Shown: positions 35,959 through 49,190, numbered from the stretch's first letter. The stretch is DNA of 64,000 bases from Cephalopachus bancanus (GCA_027257055.1 JAPVLO010000891.1:248001-312000), one strand, 5' to 3'. Notes: generated from the letters alone by a model not told the origin. Program-made: numbers and translations.

Positions 35959-37193
35959 CTAGGTGGTTGTGGTTACTCTGAAGTCCTCAATCCAAACCCA
36001 CAGTTACAGTGGGGCTTTGAGCCCTCATTAGTAACCCACTGTATTCCTTTTGAGGTCTCTTTAACATGATGCTGATGCAGCTACTCATAGCATACTTCAA
36101 GCTATTCTGGTCTTCAGTTATTTTCACTTCAATGAGAAAATTGAGTAGGCTATTTGATGATTCATTTTCAACATCCATGGCCCGAAACCAATCAGGTTTG
36201 TCTAATCTGCAGAGCATGTGCTAGTGTCCATCTATCTGTGAAGTATCTTTTCTAACCCTCTATTCAAGTATATATACTTCCAGGCTTCCAGAAACAAACA
36301 ACTTCTAAACCAACCACTGGCTTTACCTGAATTTGATTTTACCTATATGATGTCAGATTAGAATCATGAATAAAATTTGCATTTTTTTCTAGTTTGGCTT
36401 ACTATTTTATAGAAATAGTCTGAGATGTTTGATTATGGTTATACTTATGTGGGAACTGATCTGTCTGACATTGACAAAGTAAAATGGTATTTTGAATGGC
36501 AAACCATTTGTTTGATAGTCTTCCTTATCCTGGGGATCAGTGGGAGTACGGTTCTGTCAATATGCACAAAATAAATGGTCTATGGAAATAACCATTCATT
36601 TTATATTGCCTCAGTGATCAATGATGATCACTACTTGATTTATCCTTCTGTGGTGGTCAGAATTAATCAGAAAAGTGGCTGAAAGTAATGGATTGACGGT
36701 GCTATATTATGTGTTTGCTGCTACCTAAAGCTTGTTATAATCATTCAAAGAACATTCCATTTATTGTTTATTTTGCTTTATTGTTGTTTTTGGTCAATTT
36801 ATGGTTAAAATGGTCACATATTTGATAAATGACAACAAACCCATTAATGTGGTAAATATAATAATGTAAATGTCTCTGCATTTGCAATGACAATCAATTT
36901 TCTTCTCAAATTACATTAATTACAGCATTACATACCTTTGCAATTTACACACAATTGTACTCAATTAGGTTCATGTTGTATTTCAATAAAGCATTTTTGC
37001 CATTGTCATAAATCTTTGGAACAATAAGTCGTGGAGATAGTAGCAACCGAAGATTGATCTGCAGTGTTGGAATTCAGTGAGAAATCTTGTCTTGTTATTG
37101 ATTCCTAAAAGAGTCATTAATTTATGGAAGCTGGTTGAAGATTTTGGCAAGTTTACAACTTATTTCAAAATCATTCTCAATCTTAGCCACAGC

Positions 37194-37198
<5 letters not shown>
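35959..37198. other. Unassigned sequence, candidate conserved block
   Basis: No coding signal recognised. 36620-37020 is AT-rich with several TAAT-type homeodomain cores (ttacattaattacagc), in the style of developmental enhancers. This is speculative. Confidence 0.4.

Positions 37199-37224
<26 letters not shown>
37199..37224. repeat. (GA)n microsatellite
   Basis: About 12 GA units followed by an imperfect purine-rich stretch to 37275. Confidence 0.95.
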
Positions 37225-37225
<1 letters not shown>

Positions 37226-37275
37226 ATGGGAGGGGAGAAAGGGGGAGGGCAAAGGAGATGGAGAAGGAAAGAGAG

Positions 37276-39965
37276 ATTATAAATTAGAATTTTAAAATTT
37301 CAAAATGATTCTATGTTGCACTTTGTTAAAGAGTGGAAGGATGAAGAGCATGTATGTGGTTACATCAAGGTCAGTAGCAACCTATTATCAGACCACGTTC
37401 AATTTGCGTAATTGGTTTCTGAAAGTAATCTTTATTCTCTCAGAAATTTAACTGATGGAAAACACCTAGCGATTCAGTCTAAAAGCTGATGGTTCACCAC
37501 AAGAATTCAAGTAGCAGGTGAAAACAACCCAAATTCTTTCCTTACTTTAAAAATGGAAATATTCTACAGGTATAGTCCCATTTTCAGACATTAATGAAAA
37601 TGGCTTAAAAATGAATTTAGAACTAGTTTGTAAAAAGAAGAAAGACTTCATGCCTATGAATGTCAAAATTTTTCATTTAGTTTATGGTAGAGTATTTTAT
37701 TTGATTTTGGTCATGAATACCATGTAATGAAGATTTTATTTATTCTAGGTTTCAAGTTTGTGCTTTGTTTACTTTATCTTCATTTAGGGTTTTGAAGTAA
37801 CTGTAACTAATTATGTAAGTTGACAGATTGGATATAAATAACTCTATATTCTGGGTCTTTTTCTTCTTCTTTTTGAATTCTGAAAATGTTTGGAATAGTA
37901 TAGGTTATGTTATGCAATGACAGAGAGCTTCTGAGCTTTTACCCATGGGTGGAAGATTTGAACAGCAGTAATGCAGCACAGCTGATACAGAAAGAAACCT
38001 AGTATTATTGTTACTAGATTTTTATTTCTATGGTAACCATTATGTCACTGATGCCTGCAATGCTTAAACTTCCCGTCTCTAATAACTTGAGTTGATCTGG
38101 TAAGACAGAAACATAAAATGAAAAAAATTCTGATTAATAGAATGTAATCGCCAGGTGCAGTGATATAGATAATGTTTGGGAATTTAAAGGCTGAATTTTG
38201 ATTGGAACTGAAAGAAAAATGTAGCCATAGAGTTTATTTTATTAAGAGGAAAAGCATGTTTTAAATATATATATCTAATGAAATATGCCTATCACATGAG
38301 TGTAAAGGAGATTTTAAAATACAGTAGAGAAGGCGCTATCTATATGCTATAGCCTTTATGTTTTGTAGTTAGAAAAGAAGAGAGAAGGGAGGAAAAATCA
38401 TGCTTTGGGGATTAAGGTTTAATTACTGTTACAAAACACAGAGAATAAGTGACATGTATATAATCTAACAGTAACATTGCTGAAAGGTATATTAATTATT
38501 TTGTTATATTGCAGATGGTTGTTTGTTATTTATACTCCTTTTCCTAAACGAAACCACTTCCATTCTCTCTTCTAGTGCCTTAGGAAGCTTTCTCTGCTAT
38601 CTTTGGCAAAGAATAAGTGGCCATTTACTTGCTGAGCTCTAATCTATCCTTTCAGGCAGGAGTGAGCTTCTCACTCGTGTAGGCTCAGACAGAAGAAAAG
38701 CTGTACCATGTCCATATTCTAGGGTAGAAGAAAAATTTTAAAGGCACTAATAACAACCAGAAAACTCCCAGAGTGCTTACAAAGGGGATTGTTGGATGCC
38801 TAGGAGTGGGGCTTGAACTCCTTTCTCTTCAAAGTGACCTTTATTATTCCTCAGCCACAGAGTATATTTTACGGTTAAGAAACAGGGTTGGATTGAAAAG
38901 TCAGAAGTCTGCTTTGCCTGCCATTTCACTCTGGTCCTTGCCCTACCTTACCTTCATGGCCAAAAAACTTGTTTCTCAAGTACAAAAGGACAGGCATGTT
39001 GCACCAATTCATGGTAATTGTTGTTGAAGTGGAGCTGAGTGGGAGTGGTATGATCACAGTGTGCAAGGGGATTGTCCCCCCACCTGACATCACCTTAGCT
39101 AGCCCCATATGGCAGAGGGGTAAAGTCGGTTGTTCTACTTGGGCCAAAAGTTTAAGACTTTGTTTTCTGTGTTGTTCTTTGAAGCCACTCTGCTGTAGTG
39201 CTGGCTCAGTTTCCAAAATAATGAAACTCATTGTTTTGAGTCTAATGTTTTAAATACTTCACAGACAATTCTTCCCCATTAGGTGGATATGACTTGCCTG
39301 GCTTGATCATATGCCTGCCAGCACTTTAAATTTTCTATTGTTATCTGACTACAGCTATCCACTATATAGACACTAGAGTGATAAAAATGTGTCCAGTTGA
39401 CATATAAGTTGAAATCCAGCTGACTATGAGCTCTGTGAATCTCTGCCTTATAAACACTTCTATCCTTGGTAACATATTGAGAAAAAAGACAAAATAAGAA
39501 TAAGTCTTTGTATTGCACTGACAGAACAAAGTCATTCAGATTTCAATAGGCAAAATGCAACATTTCCCTAGAGAAAATATGGACTTATATTTCCAGAATT
39601 GATGTAGTATGACTTAAAATTACCTCCTGCCTTATCATTTACATATTTTTGCATCCTAGCAGTAAAGACACAAACTATTTTACATATAAAGAGATTGCCA
39701 ATTGTGCAATGAAAAATATCGATTAGTAATATTGATTATAACTATAACAATTTTATTATTATAAAATTGCACTTTTCAAATGCAGTGCCTGAGATTATAT
39801 GCTCTACAAAGTACAGAGAAAATGACATGGTTATAATCTGTGCTCACACTGAGAAAACATCTAAAAGATATCTGGCATGATTTTTATAAAATATCATCTG
39901 GAAAGAAAAATTAGGGAATCTCTTTCATAATGTCCTCTAATTGCATTAACACTTTATATGATACA
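37276..39965. other. Unassigned intergenic sequence
   Basis: About 2.7 kb in which I recognise no gene, RNA or repeat. 38760-39260 is less AT-rich and contains overlapping frames on both strands (84, 94 and 101 residues), but none resembles a known protein. Confidence 0.55.
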
Positions 39966-39967
39966 GT

Positions 39968-40222
39968 AGAGGATACAGATTAAGAGGACGTCCTCCAGAG
40001 ACGGACTGCCTGGGTTCCAATCCCACCTCCACCAAGTACCAAGGGCAGTCTGACCTTGGCAATCTTCTTAACCTCTTTGCCCCAGTTCTTTCATCTGTGA
40101 AATGAGGGCAATAGCAGTACCTCCATCAGAGCACTGTTATGGGGTTAAATAAAATCATGGATGTGAAGTTTTTTTAGGGCAGTGACTGGTCCATAGTGCA
40201 CAATAAGTGTTAGCTACTTTTA
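39968..40222 (+). mobile_element. MIR SINE
   Basis: Well-preserved MIR: ggactgcctgggttccaatc, ccttggcaatcttcttaacc, tttcatctgtgaaatgaggg, agtgcacaataagtgttagc. Confidence 0.92.
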
Positions 40223-40750
40223 TTAACTATTACTGCTTCATTGGGGCAAAATTACACAAGATCAAAAACTTGGTGGGAGGAAGGGAAGGTAAGAAGTAGT
40301 TCGTATTTCAAAAATATTATACTGCTATGTATGTATTTAGCATATTAATGGGATTTTCAAGAAGTTTCTGGTCTTTACACTCTGTCTTTTCCACTGTCTG
40401 TAGTTTCCCAAATGATTACTTTATTTACCATTTCCAACCTGAAAATGTCATTTTGTTCCCATATGGCCATTTGGTCCCCATCACATATTCAGAACGGCCC
40501 ATTCTACACTGTTTCCATTGCCAATGAATGGAAATGATGAAAGCTTTTTTTCTAGTATTTCATCCTTTGACCCATAATATGCTCCAAACAACTCCGCCCA
40601 TGCCTGGCAAACATGTCAACCATGTAACTGTGTTATTATTGCTAGTTCTTTAGTGATTCTCCAAAAGTGATATTTACTGTTGCTGTTTGTGTTGTGTCAT
40701 TGCCATTTTTTTTTTTTGCTAACTGTAGCTTTCAAATAGTCATGTTTTTA
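40223..40750. other. Unassigned sequence
   Basis: Nothing recognised; the 66-residue frame at 40327-40527 has no known motif. Confidence 0.6.
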
Positions 40751-40754
40751 ACTG

Positions 40755-40862
40755 TTTTTCTTATTAGATTGTTAACTATTTGATGGAAAAAATATTTTTC
40801 TGCATCCCAAGTCCTCTGCAGATTGCCAGTAAATGTTTTGGGAGTAAAAATAAGTGAGTGCT
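40755..40862 (+). mobile_element. L2 LINE 3' end, degraded
   Basis: tgttaactatttgatggaaa, catcccaagtcctctgcaga, cagtaaatgttttgggag echo the L2 3' terminus. Confidence 0.5.
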
Positions 40863-40949
40863 TTAGAAGTGACCATCAAATATGACCCCAAACTTTCTTA
40901 AGGAAACACAATCAGGGAAATTCTATGTATTGTCACACAGGATAAAGAT

Positions 40950-41150
40950 TAATATTTAGAGTCAAAATTTGATTACATCACTCATTAGTTGAGTGATTTT
41001 GTATGAATTAATTAACATTTCTGAACTTCAATTGTCCAATTCTATAAAAGCAATTAGCAATAATATTTATCTTGTAGAGTTGTTAAAAGTATCAAGTGAG
41101 ATAATGGTTAAGAAACTGATTTGTAAAGTATACATTTCTGGACAAATATT
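40950..41150 (+). mobile_element. MIR SINE, degraded
   Basis: ttaattaacatttctgaact, ccaattctataaaagcaatt, ttatcttgtagagttgttaa fit the 3' half of MIR. Confidence 0.65.
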
Positions 41151-41234
41151 TGTTGTGGTGGTGATAGTGATTTATGCCTTAGTCTGCAGTTGAAGTAATG
41201 CTTCCACCAGATTTTGGCGACTAGTCCCCATGCT

Positions 41235-41548
41235 GTTTAGATGATATTCCACTTATCTGTTGCTATGCAACAAACCACTCTCAAACTTGGTGGCTTAAAA
41301 CAACATCAGCAATAACATTTATTTTGCTCATGAATCTGCAGTTTGAGTAGGACTTTGTGAAAACAACTAATCTCTGCTCTACATGGTATCAGCTGGGGGA
41401 GGTTTAAAGGCTGAATGAAGGCTAGAATCTTATGAAGTCTCATTCATGTCTGGAAGTTGATGCTGTCTTTAAGTTGGGACCTCAGGTATGGAAGTCAACT
41501 GAAACACATGTACAACATGGTGATTACATTACAGAAACATCCAGAGAG

Positions 41549-41623
<75 letters not shown>

Positions 41624-41830
41624 AGGGAGACGGATAATCAGGCAGAAGCTGTAATTACCTCCTATAACCTCAGGAGTCACATGGTATCATTGCTACCATA
41701 TTCTATTTGACAAAAACGAGTCACTAAGGTTCACTCATATGCAAGAGAAGGAAGATTAATTTCCATGTTTTGATGGGAGGCATATGAGAGAGAGAGAATA
41801 TGTGGACCACCACAGATCTTACAACCACCA
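41235..41830 (-). mobile_element. MLT1-like (MaLR) LTR with GA insert
   Basis: Antisense LTR tail ttatctgttgctatgcaaca aaccactctcaaacttggtg gcttaaaacaac, then LTR body including ggcagaagctgtaattacct and accatattctatttg. A long (GA)n at 41554-41619 interrupts it. The left edge is clear; the right edge is approximate. Confidence 0.75.
41554..41619. repeat. (GA)n microsatellite
   Basis: About 33 GA units inside the MLT1-like LTR. The Glu/Arg and Ser/Leu frames crossing it are artefacts. Confidence 0.98.
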
Positions 41831-41837
41831 CCGCTAG

Positions 41838-42045
41838 CTGGCATTTTTTGAGGGTTTAGTACATGCCAGGTACTATATTGCATTGTACTATTTAATCCTC
41901 ACCAAATATCTCAGAGATAAAAACCACTGTACTCATTTTAGAGATGCAGAAATGATGGTCAAATATACTAAATAGCTTGCCCAAAGTTGCACATGGGAGG
42001 AGTTGGTACTAAATTCAGTCATGTTGTAACCACTACAATACACAT
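41838..42045 (-). mobile_element. MIR SINE
   Basis: Antisense MIR: gtttagtacatgccaggtac, atttaatcctcaccaaatat, tagcttgcccaaagttgcac, ttgtaaccactacaatac. Confidence 0.82.
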
Positions 42046-42098
42046 TGTTTTCCTTGTGCCAATATACTTCCATACACTTTCATGATAATAGCAATATG

Positions 42099-42099
<1 letters not shown>

Positions 42100-42142
<43 letters not shown>
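42100..42142. repeat. (GT)n microsatellite
   Basis: About 20 GT units. Confidence 0.98.
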
Positions 42143-42143
<1 letters not shown>

Positions 42144-43660
42144 TGTATGTATATGAAATGGAGTGTGACTGCTAAATAATGAATGAGTGAGCAAAATTCA
42201 TTTGACTCTATAGAGGAACAAATCGTACATCTTTAAACAAGTGCTGCAATAAAATTATAAAATCTTGCCCACAGTTTTCTCTGAAGTGACTGCCTAACTC
42301 TGGTCGGAATTCTTATTATCAGTACCCTTTCAATGATCAGCTTTCAGAAACATAAAATACGTGATGTCAGAGAAGATACCCACAACTAGGTGTCTAACTC
42401 TGTCACCAGCTTGCTGGTCACTCATTTGGTGGGTTCTGTGTTTCAGCAACTGTAGTAAATAAAACCCTTCACTAAGTGATATCATTTGATGCTGTGACTG
42501 TGATGGTTTATTTCTAGGACCAATGCTGAAGAAGCCTTGTGATTACAGTAGTTGTTGCCAGAACCATTCAACTTTTGACTGTGCCACACTTTGCTTATAG
42601 AGCTAACAGATTTCACACTTATTTGTTGGTTTGGGGAAAATCCCAACACTTTGTCCTTGCCTAAATTGCCTTGATTGACAGGGTAACGTCATTAATTTAA
42701 CTCAATAAGTGCATGGCCTCGTACTTTTCTTGGCTCTGTCAGCATAGACTCATGGAGGGTAGTAATTATATGTGGGAGGCAAACAGCTGTATATCATTGT
42801 CCGTGTGTGGGACAAATCTGGAAATAGAAAGAGACCCACAAAGGAGAGAAATATAAGTTGTTAAGGATATTGTCTATAATATAGTGTCAAATGAAGTGGG
42901 TGAAATGAGATTGATAGCATCATTAGTTAGCTATGCCTTTTGGGACATTCAAATTCAAAAATGTAAAAAATGCAAAAAAGTTGGTTATATATAGTTATGC
43001 ATCTGTATTCATATCCTTGTTTTATTCAAATTCATCTGTATTGTTGCTGCAAGGAATGTTACCTTTTTAAAAATTCATATATTAAAATAAGCAAAATATT
43101 TAAGCTACAGTCCAATTTCAATACTTTTGCTTTTGTTTTTTGTGAAGTTCAAGTGGAAATAAGATAAAACTCTTTCATACATGAGCTGCACATTTTTGGT
43201 TCATCAAGTCAACTAGTAAAGACCATTTATATAAGAGTATGATCTGTCTTAATGGAATGTTTGTCCCAATTTGGGCAGAAAACTTCCTAGATTAAAATAA
43301 TTGAGAATAAAGTCAAGGCACGCAAAGTGAATTTAAGATGCTTTGGTATCTTTTTCCTCTTGCTCAAAGCTCTGTTTCTTGGAATAGAAAAGTTTAAAGA
43401 TATTTAAACTGAAAAGTTAAATCCATTGTAGGCCTATATAACTTTCAGTCCTTTTCTTCTGCCTGCTACCCATGAAACACTTCATTTTTATTCTGTTTGT
43501 CAAGTGAAGACTAAAATAGGATGTTATCCATGAGAACAACATGTCTTTACTCCATAGAGGCAGATACTTAATGATCATATGGGCATTTGGTGAGCACATA
43601 ATTATCTCATAAATGTTTGGTTTGTGATGTTTTCAACAAAAACACTACTTTCAAAGGGAG
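42143..43660. other. Unassigned intergenic sequence
   Basis: No gene, RNA or repeat recognised over 1.5 kb. Short frames at 42970-43167 and 43417-43599 look random. Confidence 0.6.
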
Positions 43661-43670
43661 AGAGAAATAC

Positions 43671-44637
43671 TTTTTTATTATAAAGATGTGGAGTACAATT
43701 CAGAGTGATGTATCCAAACATTGATTATGCAAGTACCCTTGTTGATGAGGTATGTCCCTCCCTCCCCTAGCAGTTTCCCTCAATGGCCAATCCCATCCCC
43801 CTCCCCTGACAGTTTCCCACTACTGCTAATCACTTTCTTATAGTATTATGATAACTGTTCAAGGTCTGCTTATGAGTGAGAACGTATGGTATTCTGTTCT
43901 TGGTTTCTGTGATAGATCACTGAGTATGATCGACTCTAAATCCATCCAAGTTGCTGCCAAGTACATATGTTTGTCCTTCTTTATGACTGCATAATATTCC
44001 ATTGTGTATATGTACCACATTTAAAAAAATCTAGTCCAGCTTCAACGGGCAACACGGTTGGTTCCATGTTTTTGCTATTGTGAATAGAGCTGCAACAAAC
44101 ATACATGTGCAGGTATCTTTTTTGTAAAATGATTTGAGTACCTCCAGGTATCTTCCCAATAGGAGAATTACTGGGTCTTATGCAAGGTCAATTTCTAGTT
44201 CTTTCAGAAACCACCACACTGTCTTCCAAAGAGTTGCACTAGTTTGCATTAGACAAGTGGGACCTCATAAAACTAACGAACTTCTGCAAAGCAAAAGAAA
44301 CCATCAAGAGAGCAAAGAGATAGCCCACAGAATGGGAAAAAATATTTGCTAACTGTATATCTGACAAAGGTCTAACATCTAGAATCTACAAGGAATTCAA
44401 ATGCGCTGAAAGGAAAAGCACAGACAGCCCCATTAAAAAGTGGGCAAAAGACATGAATAGGCACTTCTCAAAAAAAGATATTCGGGCAGCCAAGAGACAC
44501 ATGAAAAAGTGCTCAGCCTCACTCATCATCAGAGAAATGCAAATCAAAACCATATTGAGATACCACCTAACCCCAGTAAGAATGGCCATATCATTAATAA
44601 AACAAGCAATAACAGATGCTGGTGAGGATGTGGAGAA
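43671..44637 (-). mobile_element. L1 fragment with 5' inversion (twin priming)
   Basis: 43671-44248 is the antisense L1 3' end (3'UTR with duplicated cagtttccc...gccaat tracts plus the ORF2 C-terminus). 44249-44637 reads sense ORF2 from further upstream (gacaagtgggacctcataaa; encoded [20 protein letters not shown]). About 25-30 L1 bases are missing at the flip. The target duplication agagaaatac lies at 43661-43670 and 44638-44647. The 119-residue frame at 44453-44812 starts in this fragment and runs into host DNA. Confidence 0.95.
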
Positions 44638-44647
44638 AGAGAAATAC

Positions 44648-45480
44648 ATTTTGTGGTTCATCATTTTAAGTATATTATTTTATGCCAAAATTAAAAAAGC
44701 AAACGTTGATGTTATGCTTATCTGCCACATTGTAACTATTTATTTCAAGATGACTCTTGTTTTGATAGATTTTTCAAGAAGCTGCATTCAATTTCTCACT
44801 GTATCCCTATAACTCCAGACATCTAAGCACTTACATTTCAGAATTCAGGGCTGAAGAATCCACATTACAGGTTTAGTATCATGGGAAATTATAGATGTTA
44901 TTAAATAGAAATTTTCACAAGGTTTATGAGTATAATAAATGAAAAATGGGGCACAGATGATATGTTTACTAGTATATAGTATCTAGACAAAATCAGCCAA
45001 GGTGTGTATGATCATTAAATGTTTCATTCCACGAAATGGCTGAACTCAAAAACCTATAGTATTTTGATTGGTGCAGAACTGTCTGAAGAATCCATGACAT
45101 TGAGATTGTACTTCTCTCAAATCTGGATAAGATTTTTATATAAATATTTTATTAATGCCTATATCAATATATCTTCTAAGTAGAAAGAAGATCTACTTTT
45201 AGATATTAGGACAGTGAATTTAGATGTAGGACTGGGGAAGAAGGTGGATATATGGAATATTTTAAATTAAATGTTTTCCATTGGCTGTGTCTGTATCTTC
45301 CCTCCCCATAGGTTTTAAAGTCATTATTGTATTAAATTTGACTAAAAATAGTCTGCTCATCGTCTTTCAGAAACCAAAGATGGGTAAGAATTAACATGGT
45401 TATCTAAATAACTCAGCCTCAAATATATGCTTTCCCTCAGTTATTTTGAAAATAGAAGAATAATGTGTTCAGCCCAAAAA
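44648..45480. other. Unassigned sequence
   Basis: Nothing recognised. Confidence 0.6.
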
Positions 45481-45481
45481 T

Positions 45482-45533
45482 ACTTTTTTGAGTGTCTAAC
45501 GTGTGACACTTTTTTGAGTGTCTAACGTGTGAC
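45482..45533. repeat. 26-bp perfect tandem duplication
   Basis: The unit acttttttgagtgtctaacg+tgtgac occurs twice, head to tail (45482-45507 and 45508-45533), with no differences. It is outside any recognised repeat. Confidence 0.97.
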
Positions 45534-45539
45534 ACTTCC

Positions 45540-45680
45540 CCTGACTAGACTATGTATCAGGAGGAAAGAGATTATACCCTCATCATTTCTCTACTCTCCT
45601 GACTCAGCACAAAGAATAACATATAAGTGCCTGATAAGTGAATAGTGAATATGTGAGTGAGTATGTGAATAAATGCATAG
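45540..45680 (+). mobile_element. L2 LINE 3' end, degraded
   Basis: ctagactatgtatcaggagg aaagagattata, gactcagcacaaagaataac, then gtgaatatgtgagtgagtat resembling the L2 end. Confidence 0.5.
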
Positions 45681-45989
45681 GTGCATGAGTGAAAACATTT
45701 TGTCAACAGTGGGTACAAAGAAGTAGAGGAAGGAAAAAATTATTTCCAACTTTAGAGAATAGAATGGTAGGAATATCAGGAAAGACATTGAGGTTGAGAT
45801 GGCATTTGAGTTGAACCTTATAGGGTGGAAAAGAGACTATTAGATTTGATTACCAGTCCTTGATTACTTTAGACAACAGATTCAATGAAATATTGGGGAC
45901 AAACAGAAGATTGCAAGAAGCTGATGATAAGGACAGGTATGAATAAATGGAGATAAAATTTCGCCTTTAAAATAATTTTGTGATGAGTA

Positions 45990-46195
45990 CCAGGTGTCTG
46001 GAGCCATCTGATTCTAAATTTCAATCCTAGTTTTGCTCCTTACAAGCTTTGTGAATATGAGCACGCTACTTAAACTCTCTGTGCTACATTTTTTCAGTGA
46101 AATAAGGATAATGATAATAACTATAAGTATCATGTTACTAAATGAGAAACTCTATGCTGGCAAGTATCATAGTATTTTACTCAATAAATAGTAGA
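45990..46195 (+). mobile_element. MIR SINE
   Basis: gtctggagccatctgattct, tttcaatcctagttttgctc, ctacttaaactctctgtgct, atttttactc-like end with actcaataaatagtag. Confidence 0.8.
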
Positions 46196-46199
46196 TTAA

Positions 46200-46920
46200 A
46201 ATATGAAACAAAAGAGAGAGAGGACAGAAGCAGAAGGAAATAACAACATAGAGTAAGGAAATATCTCTTTCGCCAAGAATTCTGTGATCTCAAATAAGTG
46301 ATGACAATTTTCCCATAGTCAAATCTTATATAATGTTTAATGATATTTCCTCAATCAAGAGTTTTAGCAAGTAAGCAAATGATTTTATTTGACATTGGTG
46401 CCCCCTCCTGTTATTGTGAGCTACCTTTTCCCAGTACATGTATACTGCTGATCAATCTCTCCCACATCTGCATACATCCAGTGTTTTTAATACCTGCTTA
46501 GCCTGCTCTCAAAATATAACTGTGATGCAAACTTGCAATCATGCTTTGAAAATTAAAAGATTGCAAAATCACACTGCTGTCACTCATTCAAGTAATTTAT
46601 TTGAATTTTAGAAAGGGTCTTCTATTGCTAATTTATATTCTACCTACTTCCACAAGGAATTTGTTGTGGCACAATATACCAAGACAGTGACTACTTAGTA
46701 CTGGTGAGAATTTTAGGTTTGACTTTACTCATTAATTTTTTGAAGGTCTTTAAACAGATTTGCCAGAAAACTGATACAGACTTGCAAGAGAGCTATTTGT
46801 TAGAAAATAGATAGCTCAGTGTCCCTTAAAGCATACTCTACTCAGGTCTTTCCATTATACTGGGCATGGCCCACAAATCAGAAGTTTACATTCTATGTGG
46901 AAAACATGCTGCTTTTTTAA
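46200..46920. other. Unassigned sequence
   Basis: No gene or repeat recognised. Confidence 0.6.
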
Positions 46921-46924
46921 AAAA

Positions 46925-48036
46925 AATATTTTGTTTTAAAGATCTGGGGTACAATTCAGTGTTAAGTATACAAATGTTCATTATGCAGGTACACTTGTGA
47001 TGAGGTATGTTTGATAAGGTGTGTTCCCCTTCCCTGGCAGTTTCCCACTATTGCCAATCCTACATCCCCTTATCCCCGGCAGTTTCCCACTACTGACAAT
47101 TCCTTTTTTATGGTATTATGATAATTGTTCGAGATCTGATTATGAGTTAGAACATGTGGTACTCAGTTCTTTGTTTCTATGATAGATCAGTCAGTATTAT
47201 AGACTCTAAATCCATCCAAGTTGCTGTGAAGTTCATAACTTTGTTCTTCTTTATGACTGTGCAATATTCCATCATGTATATGCACCACATTTTTTTAATC
47301 CAGTCCTCTTTTGATGGGCAGCACAGTTGGGTCCATGTTTTTGCTATTGTGAATAATGCTGCAGTAAACATGCATGTACAATATCCTTTTCATAGAATGA
47401 TTTGTGTTCCTCTGGGTGTATTTCCTGTATAGGGGGATTGCGGGGTCATAGGGAAGGTTGATTTTTAGACCTTTTAGGAGTTGTCACACTGTTTTCCACA
47501 GAGTTTGTAATGGTTTACACTCCCACCAACAGTGTAGAAGTGTTCCCTTTTCCCCCGCATCCTCTCCAGCATCTGTTGTTTTTTGAGTTATTGATGATAG
47601 CCATCCTGACTGGAGTTAGGTCATACCTCAGTGTGGTTTTAATTTGCATTTCTTTGATGATTTGTGAGGGTGAGCATTTTTGCATCTATCTGTTGGTTGC
47701 TTGTTTATCTTCTTTTGAGAAGTGTCTACTCACATCTTTTTCTCACTTTGTAATGGGGCTGTATGTTTTTTTTCTTTTTGGCACGTTTGAGTCCCTCATA
47801 GATCCTAGATGTTAGGCCTTTGTCAGACATACATTTGGCAAATATTTTTCCCAGTCTGTGGACTGTCTCGCTTCTCTCTTGATGGTTTCTTTGGCTTTGC
47901 AGAAGCTTGTCAGTTTGATGAGATCCCACTTGTCTATCGTATCTCTTATGGCATGGGTACTTGTGGTTTTGATCAGGAATTGTCAGTTCCTATTTCCATA
48001 AGGGTGTCTCCAGAGTTTTCTAAGGTTCTTATAGTT
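46925..48036 (-). mobile_element. L1 3' end, 5'-truncated, older copy
   Basis: Antisense L1 3'UTR and C-terminal third of ORF2: aaagatctggggtacaattc, catctgttgttttttgagtt, agaagtgtctactcacatct, gcagaagcttgtcagtttga. It is related to the lineage-specific L1s but more diverged, and I see no clear target duplication. The 101- and 87-residue plus-strand frames are antisense shadows. Confidence 0.92.
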
Positions 48037-48044
48037 AATATCAA

Positions 48045-48607
48045 CATTATTAAGATAAGTTATGAACAATAAAATGAATTTATTTAAAATGTGAAATTAA
48101 TGGATTTCCACAAGTGTTTACATCTGTGAAACCATTACTACAATTAGGATGGGGAACATTACTAACATTTCAAAAGCTTCCTTATATCATTTTGCATTCC
48201 ACCCCCTTTTTCTTCACTGACCACAGGCAACAACTGATCTGCTTTCTGTCTTTATAAATTAGTTAGCTGTTTCTAAAGTTTTATATTAATGTAATTATGC
48301 TGTACATATTCTTTTGTGTCTGGCTTCCTTCAATCAGTCTAATTGTTTCAAGATTTATGCATGTTGCTGCATGTTCCAGAAATTCAATATTTTTGCTAAT
48401 GAGTAAATTCTACCATTATTTTCCTATTCACTTATTGATGGGCATTTGGAATGTTTCCAGTTTTAGGCATTATGAATAAAGCTGCTATGAACATTCATGT
48501 ACAAGTATTTCTGTGGGCATATGTTTTGATTTCTCTTGGATAAGTATCAAGCAATGGAACGACTAGGTTTATGGTAGATCTATGTTCAACATTTTAAGCA
48601 ACTGTTA
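48045..48607 (-). mobile_element. Ancient L1M 3' end
   Basis: Antisense old L1: caagtgtttacatctgtgaa accattac, caacaactgatctgctttct gtc, attgatgggcatttggaatg, gtgggcatatgttttgattt ctcttgg. Its 3'UTR type differs from the next element, so the two are listed separately. Confidence 0.85.
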
Positions 48608-49138
48608 AGTATAAAACATATAAGTAACTTATATCACTCAATAGCAAAAAACCCCAACTAATCCGATTGAAAAATGGGCCTAGGACCATGACCTGAGAAG
48701 ACATTTTTAAAAGAAGACTTCCAAAAAGCCAATATGTGTGTGCAAAGGTATTAGCATCATTAATCCCTAGGGAAATGCAAATCAAAATCACAGTGAGACA
48801 ATACATTGCACATGTCAGGATAACTACCATGAAAAAGACAGGTGATAATAAGCATTGGTGAGGGTGTGGGAAAAAGGGAATTACACTGTTGGTAAAAAAT
48901 GTAAATTGATACAGCCACTATGGAAAAAAGTATGGAAGTACCTCAAAAAATTAAAAATAGAATCATTATATGATCTGTAAATCCCTTGCCTAGGCATATA
49001 GCCAAAGTAAATGGAATATCTTGCAGAGATAGCTGACCCTCATGTTCATTGAAACATTATTCACAATAACCAATATGTAGAAACAAAATTAAGTGTCTGT
49101 GAATGGATGAATGGATAAAGAAAATGTTTTGTATGTAT

Positions 49139-49190
<52 letters not shown>

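Noticed and set aside
38926..39253. Overlapping 94- and 101-residue frames suggestive of an exon
   Set aside because: No recognisable protein, no start context or splice logic, and frames on both strands of similar length.
44453..44812. 119-residue frame
   Set aside because: Begins in the inverted part of an L1 ORF2 fragment and runs into host flank.
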